From the NCBI GenBank assembly GCA_036346225.1, contig JARFIW010001187.1, positions 62,001 through 126,000 on the forward strand: a DNA stretch of 64,000 nucleotides, read 5' to 3'. Origin of the DNA: Platerodrilus igneus (taxonomy: Eukaryota; Arthropoda; Insecta; Coleoptera; Lycidae). The notes beneath the pieces are model-generated. The model made no database searches and was not told the DNA's origin. It saw only the letters and a program-made list of their open reading frames with translations. The position numbers were made by a program, and so were the translations under genes. Numbering within the stretch: the stretch's first letter is position 1; every line of letters starts with the position of its first letter. Below are positions 23,516-35,300 of the stretch, piece by piece.

Positions 23516-25236
23516 CTACAGCTTGTGCGTCGAAATATTTTCTACATTATTCGTTCCCGTATTTCAAAAGCAATGCACGTTTGTTTTTTTCTGTTCGACA
23601 ACTAGGAGATGTCTAGCGTGAATTGGTGAGTTTCCTCGCGCGTACCCATTCTAATCAGATTCTCTTTTTAGCTTTCTTTAGTTGGAGGCCAAATTGGTTA
23701 TTTCTTTTTATGTAGACTCAACGGTTCTGTGCCACACACCAACTGCCGTTGCCTGTAGATTGCTAGTGCCGTTATGGTAACAGGGTGATTGAATCCTGAC
23801 GACCATGGCGTTGCTGTGCTGACTCACCTCCGACGACTTGCAAGCTAAGTATCCAGACACATACACATACAACTTGTTTTCTTTTGTGTATATCAAAAGC
23901 GTATTCCGTATCAGCGTTTGGTGTAGTTACGTGATAAGAAACGTGACACTATAGAACTGTTGTTTGTTGCTGCGAAGCGATATTATAGCTGTACAGGTGT
24001 GATGTACCATTGTTAAAAATGTTTGACAAACACACGCTGATTCTTTTCTACTGATTGATTTATTTTAGAAACGGTATTATGTGCAATTTAAAAAGAATGT
24101 TTGCCAAAAGCTCTAACACATTAATTTTTTCCTACTGATTGGTTTATTTTCCAAAAAGTATTAAGTGAAATTTTAAAAACGCTTGACAAAAGCTCACATG
24201 TTTATTTACTGCTGATTAATTTTATTTTGTGTAAAATACGAGATGCGCACTTCGTATCTAAAGTACTAAATTGTTCATACCTCATAATTGTTTGCTTTGA
24301 AATAGTAACGCTTAATTTATTGCTCTTGCTTGTTTGTACAGAATCCGTTATTTATTTTTATTTGTTAATAGATAATCGTGGGCGATATGTTTTTTTTTTG
24401 TTTCTTATTGGTATGTAGGCGAATCCTTCCACTCTCCGCGCTTGGAAGTTAGCCTGGTATTTACTTTTCTTCCGGCTACGTCTAGGTACGTAGCATGTTT
24501 TTTTGTTTTTTAAGTTATAGCCAAAAGTTTGATTTTTCAAATTTTTGATACATGACAATGTTTCTGTTATTGAACTAATTAGAGAAAATATACGTTTCCT
24601 TCTGGCATTTTTTGACTAGAACGCAATGGTCTTTTCGGTTTCTAAAAAAAGTTTTTTCGAGGTATTACAAAAAGTTGTGTAAATACAAGTTGTAGTTGGC
24701 TATTACACAATTAAAACCGCTTCTTTTTCTATTCAATATTATATGGCATGACGGGTTTATGATTTCATAGTAATGCCATTTCATCAAAAACTAAATGTTT
24801 TTATGAAGAATACTTATTCCACATATTTACTGTAAATTCTCAAAATATTTTCCATTTATGGCAACACATAAAAGTATATGCTTCGTTCTAAAACAATATC
24901 ACTCAACGTAACATGTATTTTTAAGAAATTCTAAGATGCGGTTTGCAAATTTTTGTACACTTCAAGGTTATTCGTTTCAAGTCCATATAATGTCATCAAA
25001 ACGAGTCAAGAACTTTCACTTTCACTCTTTCTTATATCAAATTCACTCATACATCACTTAAGCTCTATTCTCGTCACGACCAATGGAAGAACATAAAGAG
25101 TACAAGCGTCACTAATTAACCATGACAATAGAAATAAGTTGAAAATTCATAAACAAAAATTTATTAAGCAATCTATGCATGATAGTAGTCAATATTTATA
25201 CATAATGATGAATAATGACTACTATATTAATAATTC

Positions 25237-25287
<51 letters not shown>

Positions 25288-27211
25288 TGTGATATTTATT
25301 TATTTCGTTATTTAGCATGTGAAAATACAAATAACAAATTTGAAAAGTTTTTCAAATTTATTAATAATTCTACAGAATAGTTCAAGAAGCTAAAATGTAA
25401 TTTTGCATAATCCTTTAGCGTGTGTTATAATATAAACATTCCGCGTGTAAGATAACATTTAAAAGGTATAGCGTATATAAGATAGAATTTCAAATTTGAT
25501 AGTTAGAAACATATTTTAACAGTAGTATTTAAGTATAAGAATATTTTCCAAAAGTTTTAGATCGTGTAGGGGAGAAGCGAGCATCTAAATTTTATATTGT
25601 AAACCAATTTAACCTTCATATTTAAATTATAGCAAAGGTGGATGTAAATTTTCAAAAAGCTTTAGCATTTGAAACCGTTTAGTTTCTGCGTATAGTTTAC
25701 AAGCAAAGTGGGGGTTGTATTATATTATTTACGAGAAGTTAAACGTGTTGTTAAAAAAACTTTCTTAGAAACATTAAATAATAAACGAAGGTAACCGTCT
25801 TAATTTTCCTGGTATGTTTTTAGAGTGCGTAGATAACATTGAACAAATAACAAGCAAATTCTAGGTAGTGTTAGTACCCGACGTCAATTTTAATAAATTT
25901 ATAACTTTTGGAATGGGTAGCGTTTGTCAGTTACAAATGCAGCTGGCCAACAGGGAAACAAAGAGGGCTTATTAGACAGCATGGATACAAATAGGATAGA
26001 TATAACACGTGTTAACATAGACATAGTTTAAACGATAGAGTTCGTTGAGCTGGAGAGGGTAAACGGTTGGTTGTTACTAATTGCCAACTAGAAACAAAGA
26101 AGGGTTATTTGATAATATGTGTAAAAATGAGATAGGTTAAGAATACAAGGTTTAGTGGAGTAAGAACAAAATAAGAAAAAAGTGATTTTAGCGCGTATAT
26201 TAGAGAGCAATGGAGATAATATGTGTTGCATTAGGGGCGTATATTAAATGTTAACTTTGTCAGTTGGAAAAATATACACAACGTGATTGATGAGAGATGT
26301 TTGGAATACGGGAAACGAGTGTAGTAAGAGTGTGTTGTTGGGAGCGTTAGTTGATTTTTCAAAGAAATGTTTTGGAAAATTCGTGGAGGTTATAGAAATT
26401 TCAAGAATTTGAACGTACGTTAGGAGGTTTTTAGAAAACGGTCACCGTTGAAGTTTGTTTGTGTGGTGCAGTGTTTGTATCGTAGAAATTGCTGGAATTT
26501 AACAGGCTTTTGTGGAGTAAGAAGCAGAATATAAACTGGAGGACATAGGTGGGAGGCCCCTAAGTCCTCGTCAACCTCTTAGTCGTTTAGTCTTTGAGTT
26601 TGAATAACGTAAAGCTTTCCCTTAATCGACAACCAGCTGATGGCTCCAAGAGTGAAATACTTTTACGAGTTGAATAAAAGAGTATCCTACGTAAGGAAAG
26701 ATTGTTTTAATTTTAATTTGCACTAAGTTTGCAAAAGTATACAAATGGAAATGAAGTAGATGTCAGTGGTTGGTCAATTTGGTTGTGTACCAACAGTCAA
26801 TGGTATTAGTAGCAAAGCTGGGGAATTTGAAAGCACCTTCAATGTGGTAAATGAGATAATTTCATGGTCAAATGGTTGCAAACATCGCACTTGACAAACG
26901 CCGATCATCAATTTCTTGGATATAGAAGGTCCGTCTGGTCTAGCCCCGTTCGATTCTGAGGTTGAAGCCTCTTTCGCAGGCGGGGCACGACGTTTGACTA
27001 TACTCGTTGTTTGCATCCTATGTGGATATAAAAAAATACGCATCCAACATTCCTCATTTTCGCGGTGTTTTGTTTTTCTAGTGATCAGTTGAAGAAGATT
27101 AAATCGTGTACCATCGGGTCGGGTGTGATTAATTTGAATATCACAAAGAACTAGGTACTCATTGGGAGGATGCCTAAAACGTAGAAAAATTGTATTATAT
27201 TACGATTTGTT
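23516..27211. other. AT-rich DNA without supported genes
   Basis: Long tracts contain only short frames with no domain signal. 23690-23900 is less AT-rich but I could not identify it. A (TA)n tract lies at 25238-25286. A 17-codon start followed by a GTAAGG donor-like site at 26640-26695 is noted but too short to call. 26760-27045 has an 89-codon minus-strand frame of unknown meaning. Confidence 0.4.
25238..25286. repeat. (TA)n microsatellite
   Basis: About 45 bases of near-perfect TA repeat with no LTR attached, in contrast to the TA tracts at 43427-43463 and 48852-48972. Confidence 0.9.
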
Positions 27212-27226
27212 TGGGGGCTTGAGACC

Positions 27227-27497
27227 TACATGTGATTTTCCAATGCTCCACCCGAAGGTACTACATTGGCCAGGAAGCGAGTTTTTTACCTGGAAAATTT
27301 GGAATTTTGCCGAACCCTTACCGTTTCAAGCAATGTAGGGATCTTTAACGTGCGTGACAACACTCACACACGGGACCTCCATTTTACCTCTCATTCGAAC
27401 AAGGGTGTATTTTTGTGAAAATGCTCGCCTAACATTTTTCGAACCCACGACCTTGGGCGTAGTAGTCACACACATATCACTAGGCCACGGGACCGCC
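27227..27497 (-). mobile_element. tRNA-derived SINE, copy 1
   Basis: Minus-strand copy flanked by a 15-bp duplication tgggggYttgagacc (27212-27226 and 27498-27512, one mismatch). It has the same body and 3' end as the other copies (aatgctccacccgaaggtac near the left side). The tRNA-like head at 27425-27497 is degraded in its B box. Confidence 0.85.
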
Positions 27498-27627
27498 TGG
27501 GGGTTTGAGACCACCGGAAGAAGTCGAGAGCTATTTTTGAGGTTCAAAATTTACTACAACCGTGTCTTAGCGCAGACTCACAACACCTACAATTGTGGAC
27601 ATTTAGTATTAAAGTTTCTTAGTAAAA

Positions 27628-28204
27628 ATGACTACAACTGTGAGCGTGTTTGGATACGGTAACGTTATATCGACGGGGTCCATTTACCCACCAATTAAAT
27701 TGATGCAGGGTGAAGAGTATGCCTTGGCGTTAGTGGGAGTTTACACATGTAGCACTGTACAAAACGTACACTCTAGGAATAATGTATTATATTTTGACAA
27801 TTCAGAACCGCATAAAATAATTATTGAACCAGACTCGTTCGAATTGGAAGAAATAAATACATATATACATGAGGTGTTCAAACACTAGCTCAGTACAGTT
27901 CCAGACATTAACAAGAATATTGATAATTTTTTCAAACTAAGTGCGAACAGTAACATGTTAAAGTGTTCTGTACAAAGCAGTATACCAATCAATTTTGAAG
28001 CAAGTCGTAAAAACAGTATTGGAAGCACTTTGAGTTTTACCAACCGCAAACTAACTGCAAACGTTGTGCATATAGCAAACCAACACGTGAACATAATATC
28101 AGTCTCAAACATTTTTGTGGATACCAATATCAGCGTTGGATTGTTTAGAAATAATACTCATACTCACAGTATATTCGAATTTAGTCTTTCTGTACCACCT
28201 GGGT
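27628..28204 (+). pseudogene. Penton-like minor capsid protein fragment, 5' part
   Basis: From the ATG at 27628 an 87-codon frame contains PPIKLMQGEEYALALVG and NNVLYF, then a segment of the IIEPDSFELEEINTYI type. This pattern recurs at the N-terminus of a jelly-roll protein of Polinton-type elements. A stop near 27886 and a shift follow, and coding potential continues to 28204, where LINE B was inserted. The same gene resumes at 34507. The family name is recalled from pattern only; a profile search would settle it. Confidence 0.45.
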
Positions 28205-29302
28205 CCTAAGCCTAAAAAGGCGGATGCGTCAGATCCGGGCAGCTATCGTCCAATTAGTTTGCTACCGGTGCTGGGAAAAGTTTTAGATCGCGTTATGACT
28301 ACGCGTGTTGAGCACCTAGTGCGAGACAGCGGCGGTTTTAGTAACCGACAGTTTGGTTTCGTGGAGGGCAAGTCGACTATCGACGCGTTAGAGTTCGTTG
28401 TCGGGGAAATTAGGCAGGCGAGAGATGCTAAAGAGTACTGTGTCGTTATTGCTTTGGACATTTCAGGAGCATTTGATGCTGCCTGGTGGCCATTAATCAT
28501 TTGCGAGTTAGATCGTAGGGGTTGTCCGCGAAACTTGATGTCTTTGGTCAAGAGTTATTTCTCGGGGCGATTGGCACAAGTTGAAATTCCGGGTGAAGTT
28601 CTGTCGCGTGAGGTGGGAAGGGGATGCCCGCAGGGGTCATGTTCTGGTCGGCGGCTCCGTGGCGTAGTGGTATGTGTGTGACTACTACGCCCAAGGTCCC
28701 GGGTTCGAATCCCGACACGGTCCGCTTGAAAAATGTTAAGCGAGCATTTTTCACAAAAATACACCCTCGTTCGGATAAGAGGTAAAATGGAGGTCCCGTG
28801 TGTGAGTGTTGTCACGCACGCTAAAGATCCCTACCTTGCTTGGAACAGCAAGGATTCGGCAAAATTCCAAATTTTCCAGGTAAAAAAAAAATCGCTTCCT
28901 GGCCAATGTAGTACCTTCGGGTGGAGGATTGGAAAATCAAATGTAAGGTCATGTTCTGGTCCCACATTTTGGAAGTTGTTGTATGAGAGCATCTTTAGGG
29001 TCAAGTTGCCCGCAGGATGCTCAATCGTTGGGTTTGCGGATGACACGCTTTTAATTGTAAGATCGAGATTGTTAATGGATATGCGCACAAAACCGAACGA
29101 GGCGCTTAAGAAATTACACGAATGGTCGCAGGCGGTAAAATTAAAATTTAACACGGCAAAGTCAGAGGCGCTTTATTTCGGCACGAAACAAGGACAGAGA
29201 CCTCCTAGGTTAGAGCTAGGAGGGGAGAAAATCCCGTTTAAAGATTGTATTACTTACCTCGGCGTCAAGATCGACGATAAATTAAATTGGAAAGCGCACG
29301 TA
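28205..29302 (+). pseudogene. Reverse transcriptase of LINE B, split by a SINE
   Basis: 28205-28649 encodes RT motifs PGSYRPISLLPVLGKVLD, FGFVEGKSTIDAL, VVIALDISGAFDAAWW and GCPQGS. The SINE lies inside the next motif. From 28962 the frame resumes with GPTFWKLLYE and the catalytic FADDTLLIV (29033-29060), then the thumb LGVKIDDKLNWKAHV. The mariner-like element interrupts at 29302. Removing both insertions keeps the frame open through this part, so the LINE itself is little decayed here. Confidence 0.88.
28650..28946 (+). mobile_element. tRNA-derived SINE, copy 2, inside LINE B
   Basis: Flanked by a 15-bp perfect duplication ggtcatgttctggtc (28635-28649 and 28947-28961). The head (28650-28725) has an A-box-like TGGCGTAGTGG and a B box GGTTCGAATCC, the internal RNA polymerase III promoter. 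The body follows, then a 3' part with ccaatgtagtaccttcgggt. It disrupts the RT motif of LINE B. It is best read as a SINE and not a tRNA gene, since the acceptor and anticodon stems do not close cleanly and the body follows directly. Confidence 0.92.
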
Positions 29303-29806
29303 CAGTGTGTCCCAAATTGGATGTATTAAATGGGTAACTTAGTTGTTATTAAAGATACAATAAAACTGTGTGCGCAGTCATGTGCCAACTTTTTGAGATC
29401 AATTCAATGGTGAAATCACAAATGAGCGATCTTCTTTTGTTTTCGAGTTATAGCCAAAAATTGATATTTTTAACAATTCTATTAATACGTATAACTCGTT
29501 TGGTTGCAAAAATATCCAAAAATACTGTGATAGTTTTTTATACGGTTTTTTACGTAGAATACAGTGGCGTACGCAAATATTTAATATTTATAATACTTTT
29601 GAGGTTATAATATAAACTTGCATTTTTTTAAATGGAAACCACAATTGGTTGTCACTTTATTTAAAAGCTCTTTTTGACAGCTTTTCAAAAATATATAGTT
29701 TAATATAATTATCTTTTCAAATGGCCGAATTATTCCATGTTTTTGGTATAATAAAATAATTTATTATATTGGTAATAAATAGTCGGCCGCGAAACAAAAG
29801 GTAAAC
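29303..29806 (+). repeat. Left terminal inverted repeat, mariner-like element
   Basis: Runs from cagtgtgtcccaaattgg to ggccgcgaaacaaaaggtaaac; inverse of 31349-31852. Confidence 0.9.
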
Positions 29807-29916
29807 AAAAAACGACAATTGTTTGTATAACAAACGTCAACGAGCTTCAATCATATCTATTGCACATGCAATAAATTGTATTGTTAGTTTGTAAGTGAAG
29901 CACAGTCTGTTACTAA

Positions 29917-30987
29917 ATGGCAAAATTTGAAAATTACGAAAAATACGATATGCTAGTTGCATTTATTGAGTCTGCGAGAATTCCTCTATCAGTAAAAACT
30001 ATATATTTTAACAGGTAATTGTGTAATTAATAGCAAATAATATTACTATGTCATTTGTAAATAATACAGATACCCTGAAAGACAACAACCTAATATTAAC
30101 ATGTTTAAAAGGATGGATAGTAATTTACAACAGTTTGGCTGCTTTAAAAAACCTAGAACGAAACAGTATGCAGTTTTTAATTAAGAGCAAACTACTGTTT
30201 CAACCATAGCATGTGTGGAAACAAACCCAAGAACATCAAGCAGGAAAATTGAAAGGGAAATGGGTGTTTCTAAATCAGCAGCTTCAAGAATATTGAAGCG
30301 TAATAAATATCGACCCTATAAAAATAAAATTATACATAGTTTGTTTCCGGACGATTTTCAAAAAAGAAGGCGATTTTGTCAATGGTATCCCGTAAATGTT
30401 CTGCTACTAACAATTTTGGAAATAACATTATATGGTCTGATGAAGCACTTGCTGGTCGAATGAAAATACCTATCAAACATACGAGGCGTCAACAAAGCCG
30501 TTATGGTTTGAATATTTGTTGCTACATTGTTGGTGGCAAATTTCAATACCATATTTTTGAAAACAATCATTCAGCTTGTCGCTATATTGAAATTTTGTAT
30601 ACCAACTTGCACGAATTACTGGAGGACATGCCTCTCGAAAAAGACAAAAGTGTGGTTCCAACAAGATGGTGCACCCCGCACAACGCTATAATTACTCGTG
30701 ATTATTTAAATAGAGAATATCTCAATAAATGGATGGGTACGTTTGGACCTGTTCAGTGGCCGCCTAGATCTCCTGACTTGTCGATATTGGACTATTTCTT
30801 GTGGAATTTTTTGAAAGAGGAAATCTATAAAACCCAGAACCATGGTATTGAAGAGTTGCGGAATTCAATTGAAGCAGCATTTCGTAAAGTTAAGGCGGTT
30901 TATTTATTAAATTCTATTAAGTCTTTAATAAAACGGTGCGAACTTTGTTTAAGAGAGAATGGAGGCCAGTTTGAACAATATCTCTGA
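29917..30987 (+). pseudogene. Mariner-like transposase with small intron, decayed
   Basis: ATG at 29917 opens a DUF4817-type helix-turn-helix (MAKFENYEKYDMLVAF). The reading crosses a 55-bp intron (30015-30069, GTAATT to ACAG) that joins NR|YP in frame. A second helix-turn-helix follows (TSSRKIEREMGVSKSAASRI), then the catalytic domain with WSDEA and WPPRSPDLSILDYFLWNF. A TAA near 30182 and frameshifts near 30395 and 30660 (the second catalytic motif is damaged) inactivate it. The element family is common in insects. Confidence 0.75.
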
Positions 30988-31348
30988 ATTATCAGTAAAT
31001 AAAACTATTGTAGTATTCCCATGTGTTCTAGTGTTTTACATATATTATGTGTGAGGGTGTGTGTAGGTGAGGTTGTGTGTGGTTGTGTGCGCATGCGTGC
31101 GTGCATGCGCGGGGCGCGTGCCTGTGTGTGTGTGTGTTTGTGAGGGTATGAGGTGTGTGAGTATGTGTGTATTTGTGTATCCATATATGGATTATAGACT
31201 GTTTAAATGTGGATAGGAAAGTATAATTTTCAATTTAAGATGTAGTTATATTAATTTTGTAATATATGTAGTTATGATATTGTATTCTTCTAGCTTTCAA
31301 ACTTTGTTGTTTAGAGTGGTGTGGTACAATAATAAACTCTTGTTTTGT

Positions 31349-31852
31349 GTTTACCTTTTGTTTCGCGGCCAACTATAAATTACCAATACAATAAATTATT
31401 TTATTATACCAAAAACATGGAATAAATCGGCCATTTGAAAAAATAATTATACTAAACTATATATTTTTGAAAAGCTGTCAAAAAGAGCTTTTCAATAAAG
31501 CAATAACCAATTGTGGTTTCCATTTAAAAAAATGCAAGTTTATATTATAACCTAAAAAGTATTATAAATATTAAATATTTGCGTACGCCACTGTATTCTA
31601 CGTAAAAAACCGTATAAAAGACTTCTACAGTATTTTTGGATATTTTTGCAAACAAACGAGTTATGAGAATTAATAGAATTGTAAAAAATATCAATTTTTG
31701 GCTATAACTCGAAAACAAAAGAAGATCGCTCATTTGTGATTTCACCATTGATTTGATCTCAAAAAGTTGGCACATGACTGCGCACACAGTTTTATTGTAT
31801 CTTTAATAACAACTAAGTTACCCATTTAATACATCCAATTTGGGACACACTG
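31349..31852 (-). repeat. Right terminal inverted repeat, mariner-like element
   Basis: Reverse complement of 29303-29806, ending ccaatttgggacacactg. Confidence 0.9.
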
Positions 31853-31854
31853 TA

Positions 31855-33157
31855 CAATACGTTAAAAGTAAGGGCGGCGAAATATCAAATAGAATGATGG
31901 CGGCGGCTAAAATAAAGTGGGGTTTTAGGGGCGAATCGCTGAGGACGGTCTATGCCGGAGCAATTGAACCGGCAATGCTGTACGCAGCATCCGTATGGGC
32001 GGAAGGTTGTAAAGTCCGGGAGATGCGTCAATTAACGAGCGTGCAACGTATAACCGCGGTAAAGGCGGCAAGGGCATACAGGACCACCTCCACAGAGGCT
32101 GTCCTGGTGATCAGTAGGACTCTCCCTATCGAATATGTCGTTAGGGAGATTAGAGACAGGAGACTTATAGATATAGAGAAAGGACGCGAAATTATCGAAG
32201 ATATTAATCTTGGTAATAGAGACGTTGCAAGAAAGATCGTGGTATCAGAGTTGGGGCACCCGGCCGATATTAAAGGAATCGAGTTTGTCGAAGGAGATCG
32301 GGACGCGACGGGTATCAGAATTTACACGGACGGTTCACGTATGGAAGACGGGCAAGCAGGCGCGGCGTTTGTCGTGTTTAAGCAGGAAAGGGAGGTGTTT
32401 CGGTTTCAAACCAAACTCGCGAACTGGAGCACTATCTTCCAGTGCGAATTGGTAGTCATACGAGAGGCTATTGATTACGTAATAAATCACACGGGCAGAG
32501 ACGATTATTATATAATCAGCGACAGTAAATCAGCGCTGACGGCATTAACTAACATGAACACCTCGACAGACTTCCAGGTGGACGTCTGGAGAATAGCGCA
32601 TACAGCGCTCGAGTTTCGACGTTTAAAGTTCTGTTGGGTTAGGTCGCACGATGGTAACGTAGGAAATGATAGGGCTGACGAATTAGCTAAAGAGGCCGCG
32701 AAGGGCGACTTTCGGATATCACATTCGTCGATACCCAGGTCTTTAATCAAAAGAAAGCTGCGCGAAAAATCAATTCGACAATGGGAAGAGAGGTGGAACA
32801 ACGTTGCCTCGGGCAGGTTAACCCACAAATTCATACCGAGCATAGAAGCTAGAGGTAGGATCGAGGTTCAGCTCGATCACAAAATGGTGCAGTTGATAAC
32901 AGGGCACGGCGCCCTGAACCAACAGCGACCGCTGCGAATGCGGTGAGGGTTCGGAAAGCGCAGAGCACGTGCTCTTCGACTGCCCGCTTGAGGCGGGAAA
33001 TCGAGGGTTGACTGATAGCAAACTAGCTATCCTAGGTCTGGCATGGCCAAAGAACCTAGAGGAAGTCGGGGAAGTGGTTAACCAGAAGGCGTTCTGGACA
33101 GCCTTAAAAGAATTCGCGGGAAGGGTCGCGAGATTGGACAATGACAACCGCGTGTAA
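31855..33157 (+). pseudogene. LINE B RNase H and C-terminal region
   Basis: The frame resumes after the transposon (YVKSKGGEISNRMM) and contains the RT connection, then RNase H. The RNase H residues are Asp in IYTDGSRM, Glu in FQCELVVI, Asp in IISDSKSAL, and the His/Asp motif VRSHDGNVGNDRADELAKEA. A shift near 32920 separates a zinc-knuckle-type end (EHVLFDCPLEAG) that reads to the stop at 33157. Only one frameshift is needed, so this copy is relatively young. Confidence 0.88.
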
Positions 33158-34492
33158 AATTCGGTGGGGTTGGTGGGAGGATTGGAAAATTTTATATTGA
33201 CTTGGCGTGAGTAAGGATACGAGCATAGATATAACCAAAACCTGATATAAAAAAAAATTAAAAAAAATTAAAAAAATAAATAAATAAAAAAAATAAAAAA
33301 TAACATGATAATTATACCCAAATGTCCAATATGCACGAGAAACCCCACACACCATTAATACAGTCACTGCCTATCTTCATAATTATGTGCGGATATTCGG
33401 GAAATCGGGAATAAATAATAACAGATAAACAATAACAAATAAATCAGAAACCCTCATTAAATTAAATCAATAAAATAAACAAAGATAATAAAATAGAGTG
33501 AAACCGCGCATCCCCCCCAGGACTTGAAAGTGAAGTGATAGTGATAGTGATTGTGATCCCCCCCAAGAACATTTAGTGCATACCCACCAGGACTTTAACA
33601 GTGCACCCCCATCTTCCCCTTAGAAAAGTTACAGTTAGATGTAGGCAGACTACCAGATCTTTGGATGCTGGAGAATTTTATTATCGAGGTAAGACTTAAA
33701 TTGTGGCGGCTGTACTCGCACAAGCATTGATTTACATTAATTAGTAGTTTTTGAAATAATTTAACAAGCACGTTTTGTGCGTAATGGCGCTAGCCGACAT
33801 AATGCTTGTGCGAGTGCACCTGATAAATAGGGTGATGCTTTTGCTATTTTGTGCACTGCACATTTATTTATATATTTATATAATTATATTTATTTATATT
33901 TTATATTTACACTTTATATTTATTAGCATGTATTGCAGTATTTTGTGGCTTATTTGTGTTGTTTGACGTTCTGTCGCCATTTTGGTTGCAGTATATATTT
34001 GGGAAGGAAGAGTAAATTGTGAAGATTGTAATCATAATATAAATCAGTTAGGGAATGATAGGGAAAGCTAGGGATGGATTTAAATTAGTTAGCTAGATTT
34101 GGATAGTTTTAAAACGACCCTTCAGGTCCCACTGGTAAGCAAAGCCGGCGTCTGCTATCCGGTATTACGGATCCCTCCCCCTCTCATTTTTGCTTGTGTC
34201 TTGTTGATCGGGTACACTCCAAAGTCAGTGCTAGGGATACCATTATTTCCAACCCTGTTTTTAGTTTTTGTTTCAGTTTGTCAGATTTTTAGGTTTGTTA
34301 GATTGTTAGAGTTTGTTAGGTATGTTAGATTTTTAGGTTTGTTAGATTTTTATTTAGTTTAGGGCGGATTAACTATGAAGTTAGAATGAATTAGAAGCAC
34401 GATTATTTTTCGCGTTTAAACCCAATGTAGTACCTCCGGGTGGAGCATTGGGGACGTGGCCGCAAGTATAGCGGCCGTTATTCAAATTATAA
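33158..34492 (+). other. LINE B 3' UTR
   Basis: An A-rich stretch (33247-33302), TATATT-rich repeats near 33860-33930, then a conserved terminal part: ggatagttttaaaacgaccc (34104 on), a hairpin around aatgtagtacctccgggtgg (34425-34453) and a second hairpin ggccgcaagtatagcggcc (about 34458-34476). It ends at 34492 before the target duplication. The same end occurs in LINE A and at 57795-57875. Confidence 0.8.
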
Positions 34493-34506
34493 TGTACCAC
34501 CTGGGT

Positions 34507-34800
34507 ATAATCTAGAAAAGGAACCTAACCACATTATATATTACTTCTTCAGTGTGTCAAAAATCGTTAACATCACAATCAGATTAGTCGACCATTTGGA
34601 AATGTTGTGAACTTTTCACAGGAAACCTATACATGCGTTAGGCTGGAAATAAAAACATCTAAGGACATGCCCATCGATTTTGTATATAAAATACACCACC
34701 ATGCACCTCGACGAGCAAAAGTGATTACATCGTCAACGCATCAAGTTGTCAAGAGACTCATAGTCGAAGAAGTTTGTTTTTTGATTAAAAGTGAAAAATA
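34507..34800 (+). pseudogene. Penton-like minor capsid protein fragment, 3' part
   Basis: Continues the gene interrupted at 28204. A segment with NFSQETYTCVRLEIK resembles the jelly-roll end of the same Polinton-type protein family. A basic stretch (HHHAPRRAKV) may belong to a separate small gene that stops at 34800. The assignment depends on the 28191/34493 duplication, which shows the two parts were contiguous. Confidence 0.4.
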
Positions 34801-35300
34801 ATGGTAGGCAGTTTAAACTCCTACAGCGAAAACAGCATCAAACTAGAAAGGCGCAAATATAAGGAAGCACCTAACTTGGACGTGTTTGGAGGTTACAAAT
34901 TGGACGAATCCATAATAAAAGAAGATTATTATACATATTTTCCATTTTCATTGAATGCAGATAACAACGATCGGATTTCTATAGTGATAACATCACATAC
35001 CCGCACGAAAGCTATATATTTATTAAGGGAGTCTATACAGTCACAGATCCAGCCAATGCAAATTTTCTGTAAGTGCACCATACCTTCTGTTTGAAGAAAT
35101 CCCGCATAAGTTGGAGAATAATCACACAATCGACGCATGTCAAACACCTGGAATCACATGAATCATTAAAAGACTCGTATCTTTCAAAGGATCGGAAACA
35201 AAGTCCATCACACACCGACCGGAAATCTGGATCCATATGTAATTAACGAAATGGTCTATAATAGGAGAATTAAGAGAGGAAGATATAATAGAATAAGTGC
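34801..35300 (+). pseudogene. Hexon-like major capsid protein fragment (Polinton-type)
   Basis: The ATG at 34801 follows the previous stop directly. The frame contains VFGGYKLDESI and NADNNDRISIVI, resembling the start of the double jelly-roll capsid protein of Polintons. After 35094 the reading continues with shifts (LFEEIPHKLE, CQTPGIT). The rest of the roughly 600-residue protein is missing or unrecognisable. Confidence is limited because no search could be run. Confidence 0.4.

Larger units (their letters stand above)
29303..31852 (+). mobile_element. Mariner-superfamily transposon with 504-bp terminal inverted repeats
   Basis: Ends are CAGTGTGTCCCAAATTGG and its inverse, flanked by TA (29301-29302 and 31853-31854). 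The inverted repeats extend from 29303-29806 and 31349-31852, both 504 bases, with scattered differences. Inside lie a transposase region (29917-30987) and a GT-rich stretch (31030-31180). The insertion site is inside the LINE B coding region, and precise excision would restore the LINE sequence. Confidence 0.92.
28205..34492 (+). mobile_element. LINE B: 5'-truncated R1/LOA/I-group non-LTR element
   Basis: Flanked by a 14-bp duplication tgtaccacctgggt (28191-28204 and 34493-34506). It starts inside RT, so it is 5'-truncated, and runs through RT, RNase H and a CCHC-type C-terminus to a long 3' UTR (33158-34492). Two later insertions split it: a SINE (28650-28946) and a mariner-like transposon (29303-31852). 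Without them it is about 3.4 kb. It shares its sequence with LINE A and with a short 3' end at 57795-57875. The presence of RNase H and the C-terminal EHVLFDCP motif suggests the R1/LOA/I assemblage; the clade is not certain. Confidence 0.88.

Noticed and set aside
26640..26695. Short host-type exon (ATG, 17 codons, GTAAGG)
   Set aside because: Too short, no recognisable family, no downstream exon found.
26774..27043. 89-codon minus-strand frame
   Set aside because: No domain, odd composition and no context; could be chance.
28650..28725. tRNA gene
   Set aside because: Box A and B sequences belong to a SINE head repeated in four copies with target duplications; clean tRNA pairing is lacking.
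28243..28815. Minus-strand frames over the LINE and SINE
   Set aside because: Antisense to the RT domain or artefacts of the SINE; no domain signal.
31030..31180. Regulatory GT-rich region
   Set aside because: Best explained as simple GT repeat within the mariner-like element.
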